Notes: generated by a model from the sequence alone, not told the origin. A stretch of 64,000 bases of DNA from Brevundimonas sp. (GCF_030704825.1 NZ_JAUYNX010000012.1:1-64000); one strand, 5' to 3'. Shown: positions 8,336 to 18,037, counted from the stretch's first letter. Translations and numbers: made by a program.

Positions 8336-11300
8336 TCAACCGGACAGGGCCGCCTCCATCATCACCCGGGGGACCGCCATGAGCCGGGGCCCGTCGGTCC
8401 AGACCAGGGCCGCGTCCACCCCGCGATCCGGGTACAGGTCCCGCAGGATCGAGACATAGACAGCCAGCTGCAGAACATAGGCCGGGTCGGCGTCCTCGAT
8501 CCGGGCCGGGGCGGGGCGGTTGGTCTTGTAGTCGACCACCAGCACCCGGTCCGGCGTGACCACCAGCCGATCCATCCGCCCCGACACCGGAATGGCGCCG
8601 ACCGAGCCGGTCAGGGCCACCTCGGGCCGCGAGCCCGGGCCGAAGACCGGCGCGAAGCCGGCGTCGTCGAGCACGGCGAAGGCGGCGGCGATCATCTCCT
8701 CGCGCTGGGCGTCATCGAGGTCCCGCTCCCGGGACAGCATGCGGCGGGCGGCGTCGGCGCGTTCCGGCGGCGGAATGTCGGGCAGTCGCTCCAGCAGACG
8801 GTGGATCAGATCGCCGCGCCGGAACCGGCCCAGCGGCGCGCCGGGTCCGGCCGTGGTCGCCAGCGGGGACGGCGCGGGGATGCGCGCCGTCTCTTCCATC
8901 TTCGACGGCGAGGCGAAGCGGGCGGCGTTGTCCGGGGCGGGCTGCGCGTGGGCCCAGAGCGGCGCCGCCGCGAAGCCGCGCCCGGTGGAGGTCGCCGCGG
9001 CCAGGATTTCGGGATCGACCCCGAAACGCAGCACGCCGTCGCCGATGTCGCGGACATTCAGCGGATCGTCCTGGCCCAGTCTCTGGAAGGTGTCGGCGAC
9101 GACGCTCCACCAGCTGCCGGCCTCGAACCCCTCCTCGGGCCGCCGGAGGGCGCGGCCCATGATCACCAGCCGGTCGCGGGCGCGGGTCAGGGCGACATAG
9201 AGCAGACGAAGGGATTCGGCGTCGGCGCGGGCGGCGCGGGCCTCGCGGGCGGCCCTCGAGGCCGGACAATCTTCCTTCGCCGAGCCGGGGCACATCAGCC
9301 AGCCCTCGCCCTCCTCGCCGTCGTCGCCGGCGGCGGGCATCAGGGTCGGGCCCTGCGGCTTGGCCCGGGAGGTGGTGTCGGGCAGGATGACGACCGGCGC
9401 CTCCAGACCTTTCGCGCCGTGCACGGTCATGACCCGGACCTCGTTGCGGGCCCCTTCCATCTCGCGCTTGACCTCGACGTCGGCGGCTTCCAGCAGGGCG
9501 ACGCAGGTCTCCAGATCGACGCCGCCCCGCCCCTCGGCGGCCAGCACCTGGGCGAGGGTCTCGTCGATCGCCTCCTCGGCCTCGCGGCCCAACCGGGCGA
9601 GGATGCGGGCGCGGCCCGAGACGCCCGTCCCGTCGACCCGGTTCAGCAGGCTGGAGAAGAAGGCGAAGGGGTCGCGGTCGCGGGCGTCCAGCGCGGCCTG
9701 GACGAAGTCGCGGGCGCGGCGCCATTGCGGCTGCTCCTCCGCCCGGCGTTGCAGTTCGCGCCACAGCGAACGGCTCGCGCGGGCCTCCTTGTCGGCCAGC
9801 GGATAGAGGCTGTGCGGATCGCCGAAATCGGTCACGTCGCAGAAGGGGCTGCGCAGGACCTCGGCCAGCGACAGATCGTCGTCGGGGTAGAGGGCGAAGC
9901 GGGCCACGGCGATCAGGTCGTCGAAGACGATATGGCTGCTCAGCTTCAGCCGGTCGGCGCCGGCGACCGGCACGGCCTCGGCCTTGAGGGCCCGGATGAT
10001 CTCCTCGAACAGGGCGTCGCGGCGGCGCACCAGAACGAGGAAGTCGCCCCAGCGGGCCGGGCGCATCCCGCCGGGCGTATCGCGGTCGTGGACGGCGGTC
10101 CCGGCCTCGACCTGTTTGCGGACGTCGCGGGCGAGGGCCTGGGCCAGCTGTTTGCGGCCGCTGCGGGCGTCCTCCTTGTCGACGGGGGCGTTCCAGGCCT
10201 CGCGGTCCGGCGTCGCGGGATCGTGGAACAGGGGCCAGAGATCGATCGAGCCGTGCTGACCGATGCGGGCGGGATGGTGGGTGGGGATGTCGCCCAGGAC
10301 GCCGACGAGGGCGCGGGTGCGCTCCGGACCCTCGAAGGCGGCGTCGACGAAGGCCAGCACCTCCTCGGTGGAACGGAAGGAGGTGTCGAGCGGCACCTCC
10401 TCGAACGGCCGTCCGGCGCCGCGGGCCAGCGCCTCATAGGCCCGGGCTTCCTGCCGCAACCGCTCGGGGCGGGCGCCCTGGAAGGAGTAGATGGACTGTT
10501 TCTCGTCCCCGACGGCGAAGACGGTGCGGGGGATGCGGGGCGGACCGTCCTCCCGGCGGGCGGACCCCTCGCCCGAGAAGAACTCCTCGGTCAGGGCCTT
10601 GAAGATGGCCCACTGATCGGGGGCGGTGTCCTGGGCCTCGTCGACGAGGACGTGTTCGATGCCGCCGTCCAGCTTGAACAGCACCCAGGCGGCGGTGGCG
10701 CGTCCGGTCAGCAGCTCGACCGTGCGCACGACGAGGTCGGAGAAGTCCAGCGCGCCCTGGCGGATCTTGGCCGCCTCGTAGAGGGCGGCGTGGGCGTGGG
10801 CGAGGGTCAGGGCCTTGACCGTGTCGTCGGCGACCTTCGCCGCCCGCATCCGGTCAAGGACGGCGCAGTATTTGAGCGAGACGGAGTCGAGGTATGCGGC
10901 CGCCGCGGGCGGGGCGCTCTTCGTGCCGAATTTCGTCCGCGGCTCGCCCCTGGAGTCGATGAAGAGGGCCTTCATGGCGGCGAGGCTGGCGTGGGGCGGG
11001 ACCGCCTCGCGCATCTGCGCCGCGATCCTCTGGTCGTTGGCCGAACCCATGGCGAAACCGTCGGCGGCGGCGCGCCAGGCGGCGGGGTCGAGCCAGTTCA
11101 GGAAGTCGCTTTCGATCGCGGCGGGGGTCTCGTCTTTCGAAACGCCGGCCAGGATATGCGGGCCGGGGGCGGCGCCCGAGGCGACCCGGCCCACCCAATC
11201 GATCAGCTTGCCACGCTCGCTCTCGATCATGGCCAGCAGGGCGTGGAAGGCCTTCCAGTCCAGCTCGACGGCGAAATGGGAATAGGCGGCGCCCACGGGC

Positions 11301-11833
11301 CCGTCGGGGTCCTTCAGCGCCTCGCGCGCCAGATCCTCGCGGGCCTGGTGCGACAGGGCGACGGCGGCCTCGTTCTCCAGCACCCTGAAGGCGGGCGAGA
11401 CCCCGGCCTCGATCGGAAAGCGGCGCAGCAGCTTTTCGCAGAAGGCGTGGATGGTCTGGATCTTCAGCCCGCCCGGCGTCTCCAGGGCGCGGGCGAACAG
11501 GCGGCGGGCCTCCTTCAGGTCGGCGGGCTTCAGGCCGGCCGGGTCGCGGCCGTCCAGCCGGGCCAGGTCGCCGGACAGGTCGGCGTCGTCCATGACCGCC
11601 CAGCGGCCCAGCTTGTCGAACAGCCGGGCCTGCATCTCGGCGGCGGCGGCCCTGGTGTAGGTGACGCACAGGATCTCGCCGGGCGGGACCTTGCGCAGCA
11701 GCAGCCGGGCCACGCGGTCGACGAGGGTCGTGGTCTTGCCCGAACCGGCGTTGGCGGTGACGAAGACCGAGCGACCCGGGTCGGCGGCGGCGGTCTGGTG
11801 GGCGCGGGCCTGGTCGAGGGCGGAAAGGATCAT
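8336..11833 (-). CDS. addA: Double-strand break repair helicase AddA
   Basis: AddA is the UvrD-like helicase-nuclease subunit of AddAB, which resects double-strand breaks for RecA loading. The 1165-residue protein has Walker A (NAGSGKTTTLVDRVA) near the N-terminus, the Walker B and Q-rich region VLVDEAQDTAPDQW, motif III-like GDEKQSIYSFQGA, the C-terminal helicase motif VHGAKGLEAPVVIL and the PD-(D/E)XK nuclease core VVDYKTNR. The start at 11833 overlaps the addB stop (ATGA), making the pair translationally coupled in a fixed stoichiometric unit. Confidence 0.96.
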   Translation of the reverse strand: MILSALDQARAHQTAAADPGRSVFVTANAGSGKTTTLVDRVARLLLRKVPPGEILCVTYTRAAAAEMQARLFDKLGRWAVMDDADLSGDLARLDGRDPAGLKPADLKEARRLFARALETPGGLKIQTIHAFCEKLLRRFPIEAGVSPAFRVLENEAAVALSHQAREDLAREALKDPDGPVGAAYSHFAVELDWKAFHALLAMIESERGKLIDWVGRVASGAAPGPHILAGVSKDETPAAIESDFLNWLDPAAWRAAADGFAMGSANDQRIAAQMREAVPPHASLAAMKALFIDSRGEPRTKFGTKSAPPAAAAYLDSVSLKYCAVLDRMRAAKVADDTVKALTLAHAHAALYEAAKIRQGALDFSDLVVRTVELLTGRATAAWVLFKLDGGIEHVLVDEAQDTAPDQWAIFKALTEEFFSGEGSARREDGPPRIPRTVFAVGDEKQSIYSFQGARPERLRQEARAYEALARGAGRPFEEVPLDTSFRSTEEVLAFVDAAFEGPERTRALVGVLGDIPTHHPARIGQHGSIDLWPLFHDPATPDREAWNAPVDKEDARSGRKQLAQALARDVRKQVEAGTAVHDRDTPGGMRPARWGDFLVLVRRRDALFEEIIRALKAEAVPVAGADRLKLSSHIVFDDLIAVARFALYPDDDLSLAEVLRSPFCDVTDFGDPHSLYPLADKEARASRSLWRELQRRAEEQPQWRRARDFVQAALDARDRDPFAFFSSLLNRVDGTGVSGRARILARLGREAEEAIDETLAQVLAAEGRGGVDLETCVALLEAADVEVKREMEGARNEVRVMTVHGAKGLEAPVVILPDTTSRAKPQGPTLMPAAGDDGEEGEGWLMCPGSAKEDCPASRAAREARAARADAESLRLLYVALTRARDRLVIMGRALRRPEEGFEAGSWWSVVADTFQRLGQDDPLNVRDIGDGVLRFGVDPEILAAATSTGRGFAAAPLWAHAQPAPDNAARFASPSKMEETARIPAPSPLATTAGPGAPLGRFRRGDLIHRLLERLPDIPPPERADAARRMLSRERDLDDAQREEMIAAAFAVLDDAGFAPVFGPGSRPEVALTGSVGAIPVSGRMDRLVVTPDRVLVVDYKTNRPAPARIEDADPAYVLQLAVYVSILRDLYPDRGVDAALVWTDGPRLMAVPRVMMEAALSG

Positions 11834-14800
11834 TCGGGGGCCTCGTCCTCGCCGCCGACGACGTGCCATTCCCAGACCCGGGCCAGGTGATCGTAGTTGC
11901 CGCCGAAATTGCCCATGAACTGGGGCGCGGCCCAGGAGACATAGGGCCGGGCCTCATCGTCGAAGGCGGCGACGCCGTCGACCAGCCGGGCCAGCTCGCG
12001 CCCGGCCAGCTCCGCGGCGGTCAGGGGCTGGCCGCGGGTGACCTTGCCGACGTCGACGGCCTCGCCCGGGGTCTTGCGGCCGGTGACCTTGACGTAGAGC
12101 AGCTCGGACGCGGGCGTCGGCGGGGCGCCGGGGAAGCCGCCGGCGGCGAGGATGGCGGCGGTCAGGGTCAGCTGGGGCGCGAAGCCCTGGGCCACCTGTT
12201 TCGCGCTGGGGGTCGAGCCGGTCTTGAAGTCGATGATGGCGGCGCCGTTCGCGTCCAGTTCGATGCGGTCGGCCTTCGCCGTCAGGGTGAAGGGGCCGGC
12301 CGGGGCGCCGAAGGTGATCTGGCCCGTCTGTTCGATCAGCAGGGTCGCGCCGCGCGACCGGCGCTCGCGCTCCCAGCCGGCCAGCCAGACGGCGCAATTG
12401 CGGGCCAGCGGCGTCTCGCGGGCCATGGCGTGGTCCTCGAAGCCGGCCTCGTCGAGCGCCTCGCGCAGAAAGCCCTCGATCTGGTCGGCGCAGTCCTCGG
12501 GCAGGGCGTCGGGCCAGCTGAGTACGACGCGTTCGATGGCGCGGTGCACGGCGTTGCCGCGCGCCATGGCCTCTGCCGAGGCGCCGGGGCGGTCGAGCTT
12601 CTGCAGGCCGAGGATGCGTTGGGCGTAGACGGCGTAGGGGTCGCGGACCCAGCGCTCGACGCCGGTGACCGGCAGCTGGCGCGGGCGGCGGCGAACGGGC
12701 GGGGTCGGGGCCGGGCGGCGCGCGTAACGCGGTGGTCCCGTCGGCGGGACATCCAGCCCGCGGGCCACATCCACGGTCGCGGACGGGCGTTCGAGGACGA
12801 CGGGGGTGGAAGGGGCGTCGGCCCCGCGGGTCAGCATCTCCAGCCGCCACAGCCAGCGCGACTTGACCGCGGGCTGGCCGCCGCGGCGTTCGGAATGGAC
12901 CAGTATGGCCTCGTCGGCGCAGGCGGCCTGGACGAAGTCCTGGGCGGTCTGGCCGAGGCGGCGCTCGGGCGGCGGCAGGCCGAGGGTCTGGCGCATGGGC
13001 CGCGACAGGAAGGGATCGGTCGGGGCGGCGTTGGGCCAGACGCCCTCCTCCAGCCCGGCCAGGATCATGCGGTCGGCCCTGACCAGCCGGGCCTCGATGG
13101 CGCCGAGGATGCGCAGGCGCGGCTGGGTGGCGCCGCCCGTGCGCACCGTCTCCTCGGCCAGCAGGCCGCGGACGAGGTCGGAGAACTCGGCGCGCGACAC
13201 GCCGCCCAGCGACGCCCCGCCCTCGATCAGGCCGGACAGCAACGAGGCGGCGGCCTCGCCGTCGGGACCGGCCCAGGCGTCCTGCCCGGCCAGGGCCTCG
13301 ATCAGTCGGGTCAGGGCGCGAGCGGCGGCGTCCAGCGGGGCCCCGGGCGTGAAGGGGACGAGGGCGGCGGCGGACAGGGCCTCCAGCCGGTCGACCAGGG
13401 CTCCGGCGGCGGCGAGGCGGGCGCGGGTTCCCTCGGACGCGGCCTTGCCGTCGTCGCGGGGTTCGCCGGCCCTGAGCAGGGCGCGCCGCAGCCGGCTCCA
13501 GTCGCGATGGCGCGGGCCGCGCAGGGCGTGGCGCTCGAGCGCGCGCAGGGCGAGGGCGGGGTCGGTGTCGCCGGGATCGAGCCGGGTCAGGGGGTGTTTC
13601 ACCAGGCCCAGCAGGGCGTGCGGGTCGAGGGGCTTGTCGACGAACCGGACGGCGAGATCGATCAGCCGCCCCGCCGGCATGCGCGACAGCGGCTGGCCGG
13701 ACGAGACGTCGGCGGCGACGCCCCAGCGCTCGAGCCGGGCGGCGACGCGGCGGCCGAGGGCGAGGTCGGGGGTGACGAGGGCGCAGGTCTTGCCGGGCGT
13801 TTCAAGCGTCTCGCGCATCATCAGGGCGAGGGCGGCGGCGGCGTCCTCCTCGGCCCGGACGGTGACGACCGACAGGCCTTCCAGCCCTTGTGCGATCGGG
13901 TCGGCGGACTGTTCCTTGAAGGCGTCGGCGCGCAGGGCGGCGATGACGGTGCGCCAGTCGTCTGTCGCATCGGCGGGACGCAGGGCCTCGTTGATCAGCC
14001 GCTGCCGGGCGCGACCGCGCGCCTCGGCCACGGCGCTTTCGGCGGGCCTGAACCACGGGCGGACGTCGGCGCGTTCGGCGCGGCCGTCGAGCAGCCGCCA
14101 CAGGGCGTTCTGCGGATGCTGCTCGTTGTCGCCCAGGGTCGCCCAGACCGCCGGGTCCAGGTCGCGATCGAGGCCGGGCAGGACGACGCAGCCGCGCGGG
14201 GCGGCGGCGACGGCGGCCAGCACGTCGGCGGCGGCGGGGGCGGTGCCTGTCGAGCCGGCGGCGATGACGGTCTGGCTCGGCGGCCGCTCGGTCCAGGCGG
14301 TGGCCAGCAGGCGCAGCAGCCGGGCGCGCCGCCAGGCCGGATCGACCAGGCCCATGGCGTCCAGCCGCTTCGGCCAGGCCTCGACGGCGAGGGCGAGGAA
14401 TTCGGCGGACTCGCGCCAGTGTTCGGCCAGGTCGCCCTCGACCAGGGTGGCGACGCGGTGCAGGTCCCCGATCTCTTCCAGCTGGCAGGAATCGAGGAAG
14501 CCGCCGAGGGCGTCGGCCATCTCCAGCGCGCGCGGGGGCGACAGGCCGGGACGGAAGTCCTCGACGATCATCCGCGCCATCTCGAAGCGGCGGGTCAGGG
14601 GGGCGATGGCCGGCGGCAGGTCGAGGCCCAGTTCGCCGGGCGCGAACGGCGGCTCGTCCTCTTCCAGATCGCCGAGCGGACGGACCTGCGGCAGCAGCAG
14701 GGGGCGGCCGCCGGCCTGTTTCGACAGGGCGGCGGCGAAGGCGCGGGCGGCGCGGCGGTTGGGCAGAAGGATGACGGCGTCGGACAGGGCCTCGGGCGGA

Positions 14801-14916
14801 TGGTCGCCCAGCCAGTCCAGCACCCCGGCGGCCAGGTCCTCGAGGAAGGGCCGCCGCGCCTCGATGGCGTACCAGCGCGCGCCAGCCGGTTCAAAAGGGT
14901 CGAAGCGGGCGGTCAT
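11830..14916 (-). CDS. addB: Double-strand break repair protein AddB
   Basis: AddB is the partner subunit of AddA, providing the Chi-scanning scaffold and a second nuclease. The 1028-residue protein is the alphaproteobacterial type: a degraded helicase region beginning with ILLPNRRAARAFAAAL and a C-terminal nuclease domain with the catalytic core AAIIDFKTGS followed by a PQL motif. I see no iron-sulfur cysteine set like that of Bacillus AddB, as expected for this clade. The ATG at 14916 overlaps the murU stop codon and addA follows with another overlap. Confidence 0.93.
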   Translation of the reverse strand: MTARFDPFEPAGARWYAIEARRPFLEDLAAGVLDWLGDHPPEALSDAVILLPNRRAARAFAAALSKQAGGRPLLLPQVRPLGDLEEDEPPFAPGELGLDLPPAIAPLTRRFEMARMIVEDFRPGLSPPRALEMADALGGFLDSCQLEEIGDLHRVATLVEGDLAEHWRESAEFLALAVEAWPKRLDAMGLVDPAWRRARLLRLLATAWTERPPSQTVIAAGSTGTAPAAADVLAAVAAAPRGCVVLPGLDRDLDPAVWATLGDNEQHPQNALWRLLDGRAERADVRPWFRPAESAVAEARGRARQRLINEALRPADATDDWRTVIAALRADAFKEQSADPIAQGLEGLSVVTVRAEEDAAAALALMMRETLETPGKTCALVTPDLALGRRVAARLERWGVAADVSSGQPLSRMPAGRLIDLAVRFVDKPLDPHALLGLVKHPLTRLDPGDTDPALALRALERHALRGPRHRDWSRLRRALLRAGEPRDDGKAASEGTRARLAAAGALVDRLEALSAAALVPFTPGAPLDAAARALTRLIEALAGQDAWAGPDGEAAASLLSGLIEGGASLGGVSRAEFSDLVRGLLAEETVRTGGATQPRLRILGAIEARLVRADRMILAGLEEGVWPNAAPTDPFLSRPMRQTLGLPPPERRLGQTAQDFVQAACADEAILVHSERRGGQPAVKSRWLWRLEMLTRGADAPSTPVVLERPSATVDVARGLDVPPTGPPRYARRPAPTPPVRRRPRQLPVTGVERWVRDPYAVYAQRILGLQKLDRPGASAEAMARGNAVHRAIERVVLSWPDALPEDCADQIEGFLREALDEAGFEDHAMARETPLARNCAVWLAGWERERRSRGATLLIEQTGQITFGAPAGPFTLTAKADRIELDANGAAIIDFKTGSTPSAKQVAQGFAPQLTLTAAILAAGGFPGAPPTPASELLYVKVTGRKTPGEAVDVGKVTRGQPLTAAELAGRELARLVDGVAAFDDEARPYVSWAAPQFMGNFGGNYDHLARVWEWHVVGGEDEAPE

Positions 14917-15629
14917 TCCCTCGCCAGTTTCGCCTCGGCCTCGTCGCGGGCCTGAGGGTCGCCGACATGCATCCAGTCGCCGTCGAGGATGCAGCCATAG
15001 AGGCGGCCCGCGGCGGCGGACCGGCGCCAGAAACCGCTCAACGAAAAGGGTCCGTCCGGTCCGTCGGCGACATAGTCGGGGCGGCAGATGTGGACGCCCA
15101 TATAGGCGAAGGGGGCGGAGGCCGCGTCGCCGCGGAAGGTCAGCCGGCCGTCGTCCGCGAGGAAGAAATCGCCGTCGCCCTCGAAACCAATCGAGCCTTC
15201 GCGTCTCGCGAGAAGAAGCGCCGCATCCATGATTGACGGATTCCACAGCCGGGCGAGTTGATTCAGCGCGTCCCCCTTCGGGTCGGTCCAGACGCTGTCG
15301 ATATTGGCGACGAAGACCGGGTCAGGCCCGAGTAGCGCCGAGGCCTTCTTCAGTCCGCCGCCGGTTTCCAGCAGTTCGGCGCGTTCGTCCGAGATGACGA
15401 CGTCGGGGGCCCGGCCCCGGGCGGCCAGATGGCGTTCCAGGCGGTCGGCGAACCAGTGGACATTGACCACCGCCCGCTCGACCCCGGCGTCGGCCAGCCG
15501 GTCCAGCACATGGTCGATCAGGGCCCGGCCGCCGACCTCGACCAGGGCCTTGGGCCGGTCGTCGGTCAGGGGGCGCATGCGCGTGCCGAGGCCGGCGGCC
15601 AGCACCATCGCGGTCGTCGGGGCGCTCAT
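14913..15629 (-). CDS. murU: N-acetylmuramate alpha-1-phosphate uridylyltransferase (MurU-like)
   Basis: MurU converts MurNAc-1-phosphate and UTP to UDP-MurNAc in the peptidoglycan-recycling shortcut. The 238-residue protein starts with the nucleotidyltransferase signature AMVLAAGLGTRMRPLTD followed by RPKALVEVGG, the UTP and metal binding site. Its immediate partner upstream is an AmgK-like kinase, which provides the substrate, and this pairing makes MurU the best assignment over a glucose-1-phosphate or mannose-1-phosphate enzyme. It is coupled by ATGA overlaps at both ends. Confidence 0.88.
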   Translation of the reverse strand: MSAPTTAMVLAAGLGTRMRPLTDDRPKALVEVGGRALIDHVLDRLADAGVERAVVNVHWFADRLERHLAARGRAPDVVISDERAELLETGGGLKKASALLGPDPVFVANIDSVWTDPKGDALNQLARLWNPSIMDAALLLARREGSIGFEGDGDFFLADDGRLTFRGDAASAPFAYMGVHICRPDYVADGPDGPFSLSGFWRRSAAAGRLYGCILDGDWMHVGDPQARDEAEAKLARE

Positions 15630-16714
15630 CGGCGTCTCGCTTCCGGGACATGAGTGTCGAACCAGCGGGCGACAGGTTCGAGTCCAGGCGCCTTCAGATT
15701 GACGTCCAGATGGGCCCACATGCGCGGCATGAAGGCGCGATAGCGCGGCTTGCCGTCGCGGACGATCAAGCGGGCGAAGATTCCCAGGATGCGGGCCTCG
15801 TTCAGGGCCGCCAGTCCGGCATAGTCGCGCAGGAAGGCCTCGCGGTCCGTCGCGGGGCGCAGGGCGAAATAGTGATCGAGCGCCCGGGCCTCCAGCGACG
15901 CCGGCACATCGCGGCGGGCGTCCTGCAACAGGGAATGCAGGTCCCAGGACGGGTGGGCGCGCACGGCGTCCTGGAAGTCGATCAGCCCGACCCCGGCGGC
16001 GCCGCCGCGGTCCGGCAGGCGGATCAGGTTTTCGGCGTGATAGTCGCGGTGGGCCATGACCGTGGCCCCGGCCGCGCCGCGCGCCGTCACCGGAGCCCAG
16101 GCGGCGCGCCATGCCTCGATCGCGGCGGCGTCGAAGATCAGGGCCGGATCCAGCTTCGGCATCCATTCCACGAACAGGTCGGCGCCGCCCTGAAGCGCGG
16201 TCTCGTCATAGGCCAGCAGCGGCCAGTCGCCGGCGGCTCCGCTCAGAACCTCGGGCAGGGCGGCGTCGTGCAGGGTCGCCAGAGCCTCCACGGCGGCGAG
16301 GTACAACGGCTCCTCGGGCTCCCCCCGTTCGATCACCCGGGCGAACAGGTCGTCGCCGAAATCCTCCAGCACGGCCAGACCGGCGGCGGCGTCGACGGCG
16401 ACGATCTCGGGCGCGGACAGGCCGATCGACCGCAAGTGGGCGGCGACGGCGGCGAAGGCCTCGATCCGCCCGGCGGACAGGCGGGCCACAGCGTTCCAGC
16501 CCTCGGCTCTGCGGCGCTCGGGCGACCACGACGGATCGGCGGGCGGGCTTTCGGCGGCGGGCGGCTGGTCCATCAGCATCAGATTGACGCCCGACGGCGT
16601 GGTCAGCCGCTCGTAGCGGCGCGTCGAGGCGTCGCCCGCCAGCGGCGTGCGGACGGCGTCGGCGAGGCCTGCCGCTTTCAGGAAGTCGAGGCGCTGCTGT
16701 TCACGGTCAGACAT
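15626..16714 (-). CDS. amgK: N-acetylmuramate/N-acetylglucosamine anomeric kinase (AmgK-like)
   Basis: AmgK phosphorylates the anomeric carbon of MurNAc and GlcNAc released during wall turnover; MurU then makes UDP-MurNAc, bypassing the fosfomycin-sensitive de novo step. The 362-residue protein has the aminoglycoside-phosphotransferase fold with the catalytic loop AHRDYHAENL at about residue 220 and the metal-binding Asp in IDFQDA at about residue 243. The ATG at 16714 is preferred to an upstream in-frame one because it matches family length; it overlaps the tsaE stop by 8 bp. Confidence 0.9.
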   Translation of the reverse strand: MSDREQQRLDFLKAAGLADAVRTPLAGDASTRRYERLTTPSGVNLMLMDQPPAAESPPADPSWSPERRRAEGWNAVARLSAGRIEAFAAVAAHLRSIGLSAPEIVAVDAAAGLAVLEDFGDDLFARVIERGEPEEPLYLAAVEALATLHDAALPEVLSGAAGDWPLLAYDETALQGGADLFVEWMPKLDPALIFDAAAIEAWRAAWAPVTARGAAGATVMAHRDYHAENLIRLPDRGGAAGVGLIDFQDAVRAHPSWDLHSLLQDARRDVPASLEARALDHYFALRPATDREAFLRDYAGLAALNEARILGIFARLIVRDGKPRYRAFMPRMWAHLDVNLKAPGLEPVARWFDTHVPEARRR

Positions 16715-17177
16715 GAAGGTCCCTGAGCTTCCCTTTCCATGCGCCCGCGCCGGAAACGGTCGCAACCCGGCCCTCGCCCTGCTCGGCGAGGGTCACGGTC
16801 AGGATGTCGGGGCCCAGCCACCGGGCCGGATCGTCGCCCAGCCGTTCGGGCCATTCGATGATCGCGCAACCGTGGTCCAGGGCCTCGTCCAGGCCGATCT
16901 CGGACGCCTCCTCAGGCCGGGTCAGCCGGTAGAGGTCGAAATGGGCCACCGGGGGATCGCTTTCATAGAACTGGACCAGGGTGAAGGTCGGCGATGGCAC
17001 GTCCTCGTCGGGCCGGGTCAGGGCGCGGATCATGCCGCGCGCGAGGGTCGACTTGCCCATGCCCAGCGGACCGTACAGCAGCACCGCCTCGCCCGGCGCC
17101 AGGAGGGGGGCGATCGCCGCGCCGAGACGGGCGGTGGCCCCGGCGTCGGGCAGAACCCGTTCGCGCGCCTCGCTCAT
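16707..17177 (-). CDS. tsaE: tRNA threonylcarbamoyladenosine biosynthesis ATPase TsaE
   Basis: TsaE is the ATPase that resets TsaB-TsaD during synthesis of t6A37 on ANN-decoding tRNAs. The 156-residue protein has the P-loop GPLGMGKST (residues 36-44), the PSPTF switch, and HFDLYRL and EWPER motifs. The P-loop Asp/Glu common in the family (GDLGAGKT) is Pro here, a change outside the nucleotide-contacting GKS/T. The start overlaps the upstream acyltransferase stop (ATGA). Linkage of tsaE to amgK-murU is known in Caulobacter and pseudomonads. Confidence 0.95.
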   Translation of the reverse strand: MSEARERVLPDAGATARLGAAIAPLLAPGEAVLLYGPLGMGKSTLARGMIRALTRPDEDVPSPTFTLVQFYESDPPVAHFDLYRLTRPEEASEIGLDEALDHGCAIIEWPERLGDDPARWLGPDILTVTLAEQGEGRVATVSGAGAWKGKLRDLHV

Positions 17178-18037
17178 GCGAATTCGGCGTCCGGCTGGCT
17201 GGGCAGGACCCGCTCTGTGAAGGCCTTGAGGCCGTAGGTCGCCCGGGCCGCGTCGATATCGAGCCGCGAGGGCGGGATCGGCTTGCCGACCTTGAGCTGG
17301 AACGGCTTCCGCCGCTTGTTCAGCAACTCGTGGAACAGGGTGATGTCGCGCAATTCCGGCGACACCCGGTCGAACAGGTGGAACAGGGTCGAGGTGGGCC
17401 CGGCCACATGGACCGGCACGATGGGCGCGCCGTATTTGCGCGCCAGGGAGGCGGCGGTCGGGGCCCATTCCGGATCGGTGACCGAGCCGTCGCGGGCGAC
17501 GCGGGCCAGCCGTCCGGCCGGAAACATGACCACGCAGCGCTCGGCCTCGAACGCGGCCTTGGCCGCCTGCAGGGTGGCGCGGGTCTTTTCGCGCGTGCGC
17601 TTCTCCACCACCCATTCGACCGGAATCACGGCCTCGCCCAGCCGCGGCGAGACCCGCAGGGCGTCCGCGTTGGCGAAGAAGACGGCGTCGGACCGTCGCC
17701 GGCGGACGGCGTCGAACATGGCGATGCCGTCGGCGATGCCCGTCGGGTGGTTGGCGACGACGATGCAGCGGCCCCCGGCGGGAATCCGCTCGCTGTTCAT
17801 CACCGTGACCTTCAGGTCCATCAGGTCGCTCATATAGTCGAGCGCTTCGGACCCCGACAGAGGGCGGACGGCGTCGGCCATGCGCACGGCGTGACGGTAG
17901 TTCAGCAGCCTGTAGAGAACCGGCCGGATCACCGGCCAGGCCAGCGACCCGGTCAGGCGGGGCGCGCGCTCGGCGATCAGCACGTCGCAGATGTGCGGTT
18001 CGCGGCGGGTCGACGTGAGGGCGACGGTCTCGGTCAT
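17174..18037 (-). CDS. Lysophospholipid/1-acylglycerol-3-phosphate acyltransferase-like protein
   Basis: The 287-residue protein carries a PlsC-type acyltransferase domain with the catalytic HX4D box in ANHPTGIADG (about residues 95-104) and the phosphate-binding FPAGRLAR segment. Such enzymes transfer acyl chains to lysophospholipids or to lyso-ornithine lipids (the OlsA/hemolysin-like group), and the sequence does not distinguish these. No long hydrophobic anchor is apparent. It is the first gene of a long minus-strand operon and is divergent from the S9 peptidase, so the 128-bp gap 18038-18165 should hold both promoters. Confidence 0.85.
   Translation of the reverse strand: MTETVALTSTRREPHICDVLIAERAPRLTGSLAWPVIRPVLYRLLNYRHAVRMADAVRPLSGSEALDYMSDLMDLKVTVMNSERIPAGGRCIVVANHPTGIADGIAMFDAVRRRRSDAVFFANADALRVSPRLGEAVIPVEWVVEKRTREKTRATLQAAKAAFEAERCVVMFPAGRLARVARDGSVTDPEWAPTAASLARKYGAPIVPVHVAGPTSTLFHLFDRVSPELRDITLFHELLNKRRKPFQLKVGKPIPPSRLDIDAARATYGLKAFTERVLPSQPDAEFA

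Noticed and set aside
8297..14955. Very long open frames on the plus strand opposite addA and addB (over 1000 codons each)
   Set aside because: They are the mirror of GC-rich coding sequence: low-complexity Gly/Ala/Arg-rich translations, no recognisable domain, and the opposite strand holds clear AddA and AddB motifs throughout.
15660..15690. GGTTCGAGTCC resembling a tRNA T-arm
   Set aside because: It lies inside the amgK reading frame, lacks a matching acceptor stem or anticodon arm, and the flanking bases do not pair.
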